Shown here: positions 34,077 to 49,846 of the stretch, piece after piece
Numbering within the stretch: position 1 is the stretch's first letter
How the letters are laid out: every line of letters begins with the position of its first letter
Source of the DNA: Ashinkailepas kermadecensis
Lineage: Eukaryota > Arthropoda > Thecostraca > Neolepadidae
NCBI GenBank assembly: GCA_034440615.1
Contig: JAOTOM010002924.1
Location: 15,001-79,000 of the forward strand
DNA length: 64,000 bases
Direction: 5' to 3'
Notes under the pieces: model-generated
The model's input: only the letters and a program-made list of their open reading frames with translations
Told to the model about the DNA's origin: nothing
Database searches by the model: none
Program-made: the position numbers and the translations under genes

Positions 34077-34799
34077 CTGGCCACCAGGTCATGTCGGGTC
34101 ACACTCCAGATCATACTCTAGGTCAACAGTCCATGAGACCATCCACAGATAATGCTACATTACAAATATTACACTTGCAACACTAGCTTGCCTGCTTGCT
34201 TGTTGCATGCATGCTTAATGGGGTGGTCCTTAAAAACTTGTTTTTAAAATTTCATGCTCCCACCCCCCAGTTGTGTTCCTTTGTGTCCAAACCCTTAGGA
34301 TTTTTTTATTTTTAAAGAAATAATATTCAAAGGTTGCACATTGACCTTCAAGTTTCACTAATTGCTATATTTTATAGGTCTTTGACAGTATAACAGTATT
34401 TTCAAAGTATAAAGTGACAATTATTGGTACAGTTAGCAGTGTCTGTATATTGAATAAGAATATAAGTGACACCTGATGTAGCTAGTCGAAGTAGGCATAG
34501 CATTTACCTAGTCAGCACCAAAGAAGATATGGAAGGATCCAAGCTGCCATCAAATGGCGAAGTTCTCGGCAACTTCTGTTCATTCACTATTCATAGTAGT
34601 GCTTCTGCAGTAGTGGGTTGGGTGGTACAGTTTTGGGTAAGAGCCTGCATCCCATGGCTCGAAAAGACCACCCCTTTGCTGGGGTAGAGAAACTGTATTC
34701 TGAATACCAGCAATTGAAGAAGGGCAAAAGTCGGCGGTAGATCTTCCTCCTCCTCTATTTCCTCTCTCCTCGTCCTCCATTTTCTCTCTCTGTCTCTAA
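34077..34799. other. Region upstream of LIN54 exon 1, no promoter recognised
   Basis: Should contain a 5' UTR exon or the promoter if exon 1 is the first coding exon. There is no TATA box and no clear CpG island. Short frames have no recognised domain. Confidence 0.4.
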
Positions 34800-36190
34800 G
34801 CTACTGAACAAAGTTCATGAAACCTTCACCAATCGACGTGACATGGTCGATATATTTGGGACTTTTGAATATGGTGTCCTTGGCTTCAGGTCAAGGTCGC
34901 CAAAAAGCACAAAACAATTTTTAAGACGCTTTGTCATGCCAATGCTCCAAAACTACTGAATACAATTTAATGAAACTATCTCCAATCGACGTGACGTGGT
35001 AGATATACGTCGGACTTTTGAATATGGTGACCTTGGCTTTGGTCAAGGTCAACAAAATACACAACATCATTTGTAAGGCTATTTGCCACTCTGCCCATGC
35101 TCCGAAAGTACTGAACCGAATTTGATGAAACCTTCACCAATCGCCGTGACATAGTCGATATCCTTCGGAGTTGTCAATATGGTGGCTTCTGCCTAAGGTC
35201 GAGGTCATCAAAAATACATAACCAAAAATACTTCACCGAATTTCATGAAACCTTCACCAATCGAGGTCACGTGGTCGACACAATTGGGACTTTTCAATAT
35301 GGTGACCTTGGCCTTAGGTCAATGTCATCAAAAATGCTTCAAACTTATTTTAAGGGTTCTTGCAGCACCCATGCTCCAAAAGAAATCTTCACCAATTGAT
35401 ATGACATGGTTGATATACTTGATGCATGTTGATATACTTTATGCATTTTTGATTACCTTGACCTGAGGCAAAGGTCACCATACTGAAAAGTCCCAAGAAT
35501 ATCGACCACGTCACGTCGATCGGTGAAGGTTTCATGAACTTTGATGAAGTATTTTCAGAGTATGGGTGGCACAACAACTCTTAAACAGAGATTTGTGCAT
35601 TTTTGATGACCTTGACCTAAAGCCAACATCACTATATTTAAAAGTCCGGAGTATATCGCCATTCCACGTCAATTGGTGAATGTTTCATCAAATTTGGTGA
35701 AGTACTTTCCAAGTATGGGAGTGGAAATAGCCTTTAAAATAATTTGGTGCATTTTGGTGACCTTGGCCTAAAGCCATGGTCACCATATTCAAAAGTCTCA
35801 AGCATATTGACCATGTCACGCCGATTGGTGAAGATTTCATAAAATTTGGTTTGGTAGTTTAGGAGCATGGGCAACAATTGAAAATAAAGACGTACTTATT
35901 TGCGACCTTAGGTCAAGGTCAAGGTCACCATATTGTGAAGTCACAAGGAAATCGACTATGCTGCATCAATTGGTGAAGGTTTCATGGCATGCAGTCCAAC
36001 AGATTATGAGCATGGGCACCACATTCTCAAAATGGCCACTCCCAATTTAATGGGTAATTTAATAGCTTTACATCACTGTGAGTCACCATATTCAAATGTC
36101 CCAAGTAAATTGAGTCCAATGCTTTGATTAGTGAGGGTTTGATGAAATTTGGTTTAGCAGTTTTGGAGCATGGGCACAGAAACAACCCAG
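34800..36190. repeat. Large inverted array of ~155-bp units
   Basis: About four units run forward (34818, 34970, 35126 and 35243; hallmark CATGAAACCTTCACCAATCG then ACATGGTCGATAT, AATATGGTGACCTTG). About five run in reverse orientation from about 35450 (CACGTCGATCGGTGAAGGTT TCATGAA, GGTCACCATA). Arms of roughly 0.6-0.7 kb meet around 35400-35450. Units are diverged by eye. Origin unknown. Confidence 0.85.
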
Positions 36191-36249
36191 GTGTAACAGA
36201 GTAGACCACCCCCCACACTTCAAATGCTTTCTTTTCTGTTAGCAAGGTA

Positions 36250-38120
36250 AATAACACCAGAAAATGGGGCTTGCAGTTAGGTGATACAGTATCTATTTTC
36301 ATGAAAAATGTAACATAACCCAATCTAACCTATGCAATTTTTTAATTCTTTGATTTTCTTATACCAATGCAATGTCTGTGGATGCAGTTAACATGATGTG
36401 ACCACTTATTTCTTCTGCAAATGCATACTGTTCAGTTGGCAGGCAAAGTAACACTGAAAAAGGACTTGGAGTTGGGTAATATAGCATACAAATATGGGCT
36501 AAAAGAAAGGAAAAATGCAGCATAACCTAGCCTAAGGAAACATTTTGTGGACTTTTTACAAAGAACATTTTGAAACAATTTTTCTCAAAAATGCTTAATT
36601 GAAGAAAAAAATTAACCCAAGTTAGCCTGGCCTAATTTGTTTTCAAAGAACAAAGCTGCAACTTTTTATTTTCTGAAATGAACATTTTCCTAAGTAAGAG
36701 AAAAACCCAACCAAACTTAGCATAGCCAAACCTAACACCTGGGCTTGCTTCATGGAGATAAAATGTTGGTAAAACTTGCATTGTGGATATGTTAAAGTGC
36801 AACAATACTGCTTAGCCTCCCTTTTAAAACATTTCAAATTCAAAAACGTTTCAAATAAGTTTTTAACATGCAGAGTTTTTCCTTAAAACAGATCAGGCCT
36901 GGTTAGGTTAGGGCAGGCTTATTAATTTGAACATTTGATAACAAAATTTGTTTGCAAATTTTCCATTTTAAAGAATTTGTATTCTATCAAAGATTAAGCA
37001 AGCCTAGGTTAGGTTACATTTCGTGTTGTCAACATTATTTTTCATGCAATATAATGAATCTCCATGTCTCTTTTTATGTTATTTTGTGTGCCAAAAAGCT
37101 TGCATTTCTTGAGGAAAATAGAGATCATATCATGTTAATAACATTCATAAATACTGCACTGGAAAAAGGAATTTCAAGAATTCTAAAATTATCATAAACT
37201 GCAAATTTATCAATTAGGTTACATTATGTTTGGTTATGCTAAGTTAGGTAAGGTATGATACAATAGCTTGCCAGCAGCTAACAAGCATACAGTGGCTACT
37301 GGAATAAATGGCCACATTATCTTAATTACTTTCAGTCAACCTGCCTAAAATATTTTTTCCCTAAAGATGCCACATCTAGTCAGAAATAAAATGGATATTA
37401 TTGCAGTTTGAAGAACCCGCAAGACATATTTTACACCCATATTACCACCATGAAGCCACTGTTAGGTTTGGCTAAGCTAGGTAATGTTAGGCTTCTGTTT
37501 AATCACATTTTTTTATTGAATTTTTAAACCTTTTTTCCAAAAAAGTTCAGTCTAAGTGGAAAATTTGTAGTTTAAAGTAATTTCTTATTTCTTGGAATTT
37601 CCTTTCAATGCAGTGTTTTCGATAATGTACTGAACATGAGGTGACCACATATTTCCTCTGCAAATGAATATGTTCCAGTTGGGAGGCAAAATAACACCCA
37701 TAAAGTGGTTTGGAGTTGTGTAATATACCATTAAAAGTAATGTTCAAAATAAAGAAAAAAGATGCAACATAACCTAATCTAACATTGCCTAACCTTCCAT
37801 ACAAGAAAGCAAAATATTTTATTTAAATGGAAAATGTCCAATTATTTATGTTTAAAAAATCAAATTAAGGAGCCTAAAGCAACCTAACCTATCCTGAACT
37901 GTTTTTTTTTTCTCCAAAAACAATTATGACTTCCTACCTACTTACCCAACTCCAAGGTTATATTTGCACATTATTTTGCCCCCAAATTGTATGAAAGGTA
38001 TGCATTTGCAGGAAAAATGAGTGGTTGCATCATGGAATCCACATTCATAAGTATTGCATTCAAAAGGAATTCCAAAATTACATTTAAATGTAAATTGACC
38101 AGAAAATGTACCAAAGATGT
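36250..38120. repeat. AT-rich interspersed repeats with TAGGTTAGGTTA motifs
   Basis: Several diverged copies on both strands of a module with AACATAACC-AATCTAACC, TTGGCAGGCAAAGTAACAC, ATGTGACCACTTATTTC (36320-36480, 37560-37800) or its reverse complement (36890-37190). Related copies lie at 58380-58660 and near 62540-62660. The TTAGG-like words recall arthropod telomere repeats, but they are not tandem. No gene recognised. Confidence 0.65.
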
Positions 38121-38139
38121 TGCAACTAGGTAGTACCTA

Positions 38140-38203
38140 TTGATTGATTGATTGATTATTTATTTGGGTTTAAGGGTGCACCAACTGCAGGGTCATTTGG
38201 CGC
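38140..38203 (-). mobile_element. 64-bp 3'-end-only retroinsertion, (ATCA)n tail
   Basis: Sense on minus: GCGCCAAATGACCCTGCAGT TGGTGCACCCTTAAACCC, then AAATAAATAATCAATCAATC tail. Perfect 14-bp flanking repeats CTAGGTAGTACCTA at 38126-38139 and 38204-38217. Only a hairpin-like LINE/SINE end and its tail were inserted. Confidence 0.85.
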
Positions 38204-38217
38204 CTAGGTAGTACCTA

Positions 38218-38993
38218 GGTAGGTACACCTATAAAAGATGCAGAAAATGAGAACATATGATCCTGCAGGTGCAAATGGTATTGGAAGTTCTTTTCACAAC
38301 CCATAAACCAGTGAACGAGAAATGATAAAACGAGCCAGGAGTGGACAGATGCTTACCCATTGTGATTTCCCCATGTCCCACATATGAAAGCTGCAGGATA
38401 CCGAAACACCGTTAGCTCGTTCCAAATACGACATCTAAGCTGTGTAATGAACGTTGTTTTTCAAGCACAACATACTCTTACCTCTTAAAATTGTGTCACG
38501 GCCCCTACACAACCGGAGCAGATGTCCTACACAATCGATGACATCGAAATTGAAAATTGAAAATAGCATTTTTATTCAATAGTGGCGCAGGTGATACAGT
38601 AAACCCCGCCAACGAAAACATGTGGACACAGCGCAACTAAATTATACTCAGTGCAGTACAGACACATATTTATCTTTCTGCAGCCTATCTCAGCTTTCTG
38701 TGAAGTCTAGGACATGGCGTATATTTCTGAAAATTATTGTGGGTGGGCACAATGCATACAGGCAATGGGCAGGTCCAAATGAGTCGGGGGGCATACCACA
38801 TATGGTCCCGTGTTAAAGGTTGAAATTATTGTGGAGGGGCAAAGTCAACATGGGGGAGGCAAGTGCTATCCCAAAGGGATGGCACCCCTGGTCAGGGACA
38901 TAGCCATGGAAAGGGCGGCGGGGGCGGTTTCCCCCTCCTTGGGCTCCCACTGGTCCCTTGCGCAGCCCGAAGGGCCGCGTAAAGGGCCAGTGC
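38218..38993. other. No gene recognised
   Basis: Part of 38740-38960 (GACATAGCCATGGAAAGGGC GGCGGGGGCGG) resembles a GC-rich MITE fragment, with no ends resolved. Confidence 0.4.
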
Positions 38994-38997
38994 TTAA

Positions 38998-39650
38998 AGG
39001 AAACTAACCACCTTTATAACGGGATTTTAACTGAGATAGCAGTTTTGAAGACCACGTCGAGAAATCACTTACCTCATACTCCGTTCGGTCCAAAACATCT
39101 TCCAGCCGAAGTTATAAGGCCTTTTATCATCGGTTTTGGGACATGGACAGACTCGGTGGGCGTTGTGAAAATTCCTTTGGCGTTCTGAAATTCCTTCATA
39201 TGGAAGCATATCGAAGCAAACAGCATTTCAATGGAAATTACAAGCTAGCGAGCGGGCCTTCCTTAACAAGAACCTCTGCTGCCCTTAACATAATATAAGT
39301 ACAGTATCTAGTTTACCTGGTACTAATTTCATTCCTCAATGGTAATATATTTCAAACGGAAGGGTATATAAAAGTTATTTGCTTTGTTATTTGCTTTGTT
39401 GTTGCTGTTGTTATATGCACCACTTTCGCCACGAAAACTTTGCGAGTCTATATTGCTGCCATAGAGTTATATTCCTCTCTTGGCGAACCTTTAGAGGCCT
39501 ATGATAAAAAATAAATAAATCTTCCAAAATCCCGTTTTTTTTAAGTATAGGCATAATATTTCGCAAAACCAATGTCATATTCATCATTTTCCGGTGCCAA
39601 TACCACTAATTAGTATGATTGCAGAATTTCGGCAAGGTGGTTAGTTTCCT
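38998..39650. mobile_element. TTAA-flanked non-autonomous DNA transposon (piggyBac-like MITE)
   Basis: Inverted ends AGGAAACTAACCACCTT (38998) and AAGGTGGTTAGTTTCCT (to 39650) are bounded by TTAA at 38994-38997 and 39651-39654. The 653-bp interior has no transposase. TTAA target choice is typical of piggyBac and some other superfamilies (Kolobok). Confidence 0.8.
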
Positions 39651-39683
39651 TTAAAGGAAACTAACCACCTTGCCGAAATTCTG
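39622..39683. repeat. Perfect 62-bp palindrome centred on TTAA
   Basis: The right end of the MITE and an inverted end fragment of the same family share a single TTAA at 39651-39654. Arms run CAGAATTTCGGCAAGGTGGT / ACCACCTTGCCGAAATTCTG outward without mismatch. Confidence 0.95.
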
Positions 39684-39785
39684 AAATCAGGCTTGCAGTA
39701 CCAGTTGCTCGAGTACGTCCAAGTGTAGCCTGATCGGTCCATCAACATCGATACAAAGGCGTTGCTCGGGTTCGGTAAACTTTGC

Positions 39786-39974
39786 GGTCCCGAAGCTCAG
39801 TCGGTTAGAGCGTGACCTGCACTGTCCTGACAAGACAAGGTTCGAGTCTCTTCACCCGCTCGCATTTAGCCCCCGGATGGGAGGGTCGTTTGGCAACTGG
39901 TCCGATAAGGCCGGGGACAAGCTACCGGAATGCCCAAGTCGATGCATTGACGGCGTAGGTTAAACTCTTGGTTT

Positions 39975-39978
<4 letters not shown>
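39786..39978 (+). mobile_element. SINE-like tRNA-derived element, family E
   Basis: GAAGCTCAGTCGGTTAGAGC gives a good A box and AAGGTTCGAGTCTCTTCAC a B box, followed by a 110-bp unrelated body and an (AG)n tail. One copy only in the window, so family status is inferred from architecture. Confidence 0.6.
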
Positions 39979-40007
<29 letters not shown>

Positions 40008-40190
40008 CAGAGAGACAGAGAGACAGAGAGAGAGACAGAGAGAGAGAGACAGAGAGACAGAGAGACAGAGAGACAGAGAAGACAGAGACAGAGAGACAGA
40101 GAGACAGAGAGACAGAGAGACAGAGAGACAGAGAGACAAGACAGAGACAGAGAGACAGAGAGACAGAGAGACAGAGAGAGAGAGAGAGAC

Positions 40191-40260
<70 letters not shown>

Positions 40261-40290
40261 CGCGCGCGAGAGCGAGAGCGAGAGCGTGCG
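39979..40290. repeat. (AGAGACAG)n / (AG)n / (CG)n low-complexity tract
   Basis: About 280 bp of AG with interspersed ACAG, then CGCGCGCG and GAGAGCG runs. Confidence 0.97.
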
Positions 40291-40549
40291 GGAGAGCTTG
40301 TGCGGGGGAGCTTGAGCATGTCAACAAATAGGTGCATACTTTTAGAGCCGTAGCATGTTTTTCAACTAGGGCGCTGCCACGAATTGAACCTTGCCATTAG
40401 CAAGAGTGGAAACACGTTGGTTGTGCCGGATGGCATCCATTACCAGTTTTTCAAACATCTCTGAAAAATTATATACGTACTTACTAGCGGCCATTAATGA
40501 TTTGTACCTAAATGGCACCTTTCCCACCTACATGGCGGGAAAGTGAATC

Positions 40550-41190
40550 CATCCCATTAACAATGCCGCAGAAAGATTTCACCACCAAAAAGAGCATAGG
40601 CTTATCTCACTTACTAGCTGCGCTAGTAAGCAGATCGAGCGTATGGTCAATACATGATTTCGACATTTTCTAGAACACGAAAGCCTGCTAGATGAATTTG
40701 AATGCGGCTCCCAGCGTCAAAAATCAACCACTGATAATCTAATTGGGTTAATGCACGACATCAAAAGTGGTATGCGCACCAAACGCACAAAAGCTTCATA
40801 CTTAGACATAACTGTCGCGTTCGACCGAGTACGCAAGTCCGCACGAGCAAACAACCTCCACAAGCCAACATGGACATGGCCAACATGGACACAACATGGA
40901 CATGACCAACGTGGACGCATGACGAGCGTCATTCTTAACTTCCTGAGAGGCAGGACCCTAGAGGTCAGATGCGGCAGCGTCACATGAAGCACCACACCTC
41001 AGAATCAGGGCCTGGCACAGGGGAGCGTGCTCTCACCGAGCCTCTTCCTCATCATGATCAACGGCATACTTGCTGACCATACTGACACTTCATTTCAATA
41101 TCTACTTTTCGCGGACAACATCGCCATTTGGACAACAGCAAAATGTTTCCTAAAATCCAAGAAAGCCATTCAAAAGCTCTAGACTATGTC
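40550..41190 (+). pseudogene. Decayed non-LTR retrotransposon reverse transcriptase (Jockey/CR1-like)
   Basis: Conceptual frames show the RT palm: KQIERMV...FLEHESLLDEFECGSQ, KASYLDITVAFDRV, ILNFLRGRTLEVRCGSV, GLAQGSVLSPSLFLIMINGI and YLLFADNIAIW. The catalytic FADD is changed to FADN, and stops and frameshifts interrupt it. No 5' or 3' end found. Confidence 0.85.
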
Positions 41191-42254
41191 CAAGATTTTA
41201 GCAACGCATTCGCATTCAGCATTCTATCCGCATACTCTCTGATTCCGTTCATTTTTTTCAGGATATATTTGTCGCTTGCCAAAGTAAGGCAAACAATTAT
41301 TTAGTAGGACGAGCAGTTTGATCTCCAGAGATCAAGACAAGTCATTCGGGTAAAAAAACGGGGTACCGCATAAAATTAAAAGGATTTCACTTAGCAGAAT
41401 GATGCCAACGCCTAGATGTCCGCCATCTATCAAAGAAGCAGCACATCTAATTACGTGACGTTCAATGTCACAATTTGACCTCAGGTCACCAAAGTGAATT
41501 TTCCCCATGTACTAAATCTATTTGCGGGGTACCGGATAAAGTCATGGTGACACATTGAATATATCTGATTTTTGCAGGTAATAGTCTTCATAGCACGTAC
41601 GTAGAGCACATCGATCAAAATGACCCGTCATGCTAACCGATTCATCACCGTTCGCAAAAACGCCCAAAAATAGCAAATATACAAAATTTTGTGTACAAGA
41701 TAATTTCCCCAAAATTTTACTTGGCACCACGAAATAGCACCAAGACATTTGGCATGGCTCATGGATACAGCACATTGAAGCGTTTGATTTACAATCTCAA
41801 AGTTTGACCTATGTTCGCGAAATATTATTTTGACCTTGCACTATTGTCATCTACGGGGTACCCAATAATACCTTCCTAAATGCATTCATCGGATGGACAT
41901 TAGAGCCGAATAATCTCCCATCGAGCAAGAAAGCAGCACATTCAACAGAGGTGTTCATGTATCACGATCAATTATCAGCATAAGCATGTGTATGCTGTTA
42001 AAACGATGCATGAAGACGTTATTTGGGAGGGATGTATTCATGCATTCAGTGTTCAGGAAGTGGTATACTCCACCCTATTTAACGAATAACTTGCCACTGC
42101 AACACAGAGGTGCCAGAGCTGGATAATGCTAGGACTGTCTTGCACGCATTGGCTTCGCTGAACTACCAGCGAACATGCACGACTGTGCGCCGGTAGCACG
42201 TTGAAGGCAGAACAATCGATTCACTGCCACGTGTCACGTTGCTAATGGCGAGCG
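41191..42254. other. No gene recognised
   Basis: Contains GGGGTACC repeats near 41360, 41525 and 41858 at irregular spacing, otherwise nothing. Confidence 0.45.
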
Positions 42255-42400
42255 TCGGTGGCTCGGTGGTTGAGCTGGCCGTCTGACATGGAGGAGGTAC
42301 GGGGTCCGATTCCCCGCAGCGCCCGCCCTTTCTGGGAGGGAGAGATGCGGACGACGCCGCATGGCCTCAGCTGCTGAGTGCGTTGTAAAGTCAAAACCAC
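42255..42400 (+). mobile_element. SINE, family C
   Basis: Head GCGTCGGTGGCTCGGTGGTT GAGC, B box GGGGTCCGATTCCCCGC, body GCGCCCGCCC, and 3' module GACGCCGCATGGCCTCAGCT ... GTGCGTTGTAAAGTC. Target duplication not clear. Confidence 0.8.
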
Positions 42401-42830
42401 CACGATCACCAATATCAATACCAACTGTTCACAATGTGTTTATTCGCCAGACTAATCACAATCACCGGCACCTGGATGGCACTGACCCCGAAGATATGCG
42501 GATGACGTCACGGAAAAGATCGTATGAAAACAACGAAGCCGCAAGAAGACCAGCCGGTCAAAACATCGTATGAAAACAACGAAGCTGAAGAAGACCAGCC
42601 GGTCGCACACAGGAATCATAAAGAGCAGGACGATCAGATCGCGCCTCTCACGCGCGGCCATCAGCACCCATCACGGACACGCGGCTCCAAGCTACTCACG
42701 ATGACTGTTGTACAGTGCGGACGCTACTATTATCGGTCGACGACATTATTATCACGTGCCTTTCTTCAGGCCGCGACCAACACCACACGGCCGTTACTAC
42801 ACCGGTGACGCACGACACCGGTGCCGCCGC

Positions 42831-47839
<5,009 letters not shown>

Positions 47840-48898
47840 CTGCCGACAGCGCGGTAGTTACCGCTAGCACTTCACAATAGTCTCAGCCACACACCCGACC
47901 GGCTTTACCGCCACGCCCGCACCGTGACAATTACGACACTACGCGCCCATCCAAAGCCACGGTCACACTCCCAGTCAAAGCCATGGTCGTGCTCCTGCCA
48001 GCGGCACTCACAGTCACGTGCCTTGTCGACTACGGCTCCAGTCGACCCAAACCCACACCTCCAGTCACATTGACTGCCAGCACCTGCGTCAAGTATCAGT
48101 CCACTATTCTGATCAATTAAATAGTTTCTTGTTCACGCTAAGCAAAGGTTCAAGCCTCAAAGGCGCTTCACCAACAGCACAATGCCAAGCATGGCTTTAA
48201 TGCTGTCAAAATGATAGAGGGAGGGGATGCTCCAGCAATTTCAATATCCACTCGGTTTAGTTTGCTCCCAAAGATTTAACGGTTCGCGGTGAAAATAACT
48301 GTGTGTAATGCGGGGGGGGGCATTGAACCGACCTCCAAACATCCACTCCTGATGCTAAGTCTACTCCAGATTTCCGTGTCTTCAATGGTGATGCAATATG
48401 CACAGGAAATGTTCCTCAATCTGCTCAACAGCTGATTCTGCTTGGGCCATCATTGCCACCCAAACTCTTGACTCAAACGTCACTAAATATATTTTGAGCT
48501 AGGGTATCTGAACGAAAAATTAATCCTGCAAAGGGAGAGTAAGGGTGGAATAATCATGGAATAAAAAGTGGAACATGCTAGTTCATAAAAAACGAGGTTT
48601 CCTTGGCAAGGTCTAGAATGCTCGAATATCAACAGCTACCACAAAAAGCTTCACAAATGCATTTCCTGATTCATGAATGCTTGAAGCTTGATTGATATGT
48701 TAATTGTAGGAGCAGGAAAAGCTAAATGGAAAATTATTGGATGATGGAAGGCATGAGTGGCCAATGTGTCATGGTCGAGTATCATTTTCCACAGATATCT
48801 GGGAACTTGGGACAACGTTTACTCCGATTTAGAACAGTGAAGCATATTTACATCGATACCGGCAGTAATGAAGCCTAGCAAGTCAAGTTAGCACCAGT
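47840..48898. other. No gene recognised; should lie in the next CISD intron
   Basis: I looked for the membrane-anchor exon of CISD here and further right on the minus strand and found none that I would defend. Confidence 0.4.
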
Positions 48899-48909
48899 TG
48901 GGCAATAGG

Positions 48910-48972
48910 TTCGTTGGTTGGTTATTTGTGCTTAGGGGCGCATCGACTACGATGGTCATACAGCGCCCAAGC
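48910..48972 (-). mobile_element. 63-bp 3'-end-only retroinsertion, (AACC)n tail
   Basis: Sense on minus: TTGGGCGCTGTATGACCATC GTAGTCGATGCGCCCCTAAG CACAAATAACCAACCAACG. Flanked by TGGGCAATAGG at 48899-48909 and 48973-48983. The GGGCGC/GCGCCC hairpin arms are intact. The tail is the family-B SINE type. Confidence 0.9.
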
Positions 48973-49035
48973 TGGGCAATAGGAATTTCATGGAAACAAT
49001 ACTCATGAATTATTTAATTCAGCTGACACTTCATG

Positions 49036-49264
49036 CATATGTACAACTGGTCCACCATCCATGTACATATACAACTGGTCCACCATCCATGTACATATAC
49101 AACTGGTCCACCCACCATGTACATATACAACTGGTCCACCATCCATGCACATGTACAACTGGTCCACCTTCCATGTATGTGTACAGCTGGTCCACCTTCC
49201 ACACACATGCACAGCTGGTTCACCTTCCAGGTACACATATAGCTGGTCCACCCTCCATGTACAC
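49036..49264. repeat. 28-bp minisatellite, left of the transposon
   Basis: About eight units of CATGTACATATACAACTGGT CCACCATC. The array resumes at 53850 in the same orientation after 4.6 kb, so it is the target of the transposon. Confidence 0.95.
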
Positions 49265-49757
49265 TAGGCTGACCCCGAGGTACCGCTTTTTCGGAAAACC
49301 TTTGCTCCCCTGGTCTGTTATGATGTAATTTGGGGCGCTGAACACGTTTTTGACATTTATTTTGAAATATTTTGATTTTTTTTTATGGCTGGAGTCAAAT
49401 ATATTTTGCCGATTTTGCAAAGTTTCTCGACCTTCCCGTACATATGGCTTTACCATTGCGGTGTGAATGGACCGGTATTAAAGTGATTCTTACCAAGTAT
49501 AAGGCACAGTTGGAAGGTTCTATTGACATCAAGCTCATCTCCGTATCCCTCTTATATAGCATAAAATTTTGGGTTTTTGTCGATTCAAAAATGGGCTGGG
49601 AACCAATAGTTCCACTTTTCGCCAGTAGGCGGCGGTAATGTTTCTGTGCTTAAAATTGGCCCTGAAACGAAGCTACAAGTGCTAACGCAACATGTTACAC
49701 ATATGGAACGATTTCCTAGGAAACTCAATTTTATAAAACCAGGTGATCTATTGCCAA
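49265..49757 (+). repeat. Left terminal inverted repeat
   Basis: Pairs with 53336-53849. Internal words such as GAAACGAAGCTACAAGTGCT AACGCAACATG and AAACTCAATTTTATAAAACC AGGTGATCTATTGCC are matched on the other arm with a few substitutions and small indels. Confidence 0.93.
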
Positions 49758-49846
49758 AAATAGGGATCGGTTATGAAATGAACAATGACAACTGGTGTCA
49801 ATGAATAGTGATAAGGATTCAGTCTCTTTTATTTACCCAGGTCTCA

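Noticed and set aside
49372..49638. 88-codon frame MIFFYGWSQIYFADF (and its twin at 53475-53741)
   Set aside because: Both lie in the terminal inverted repeats; identity is explained by the repeat and no domain is present.
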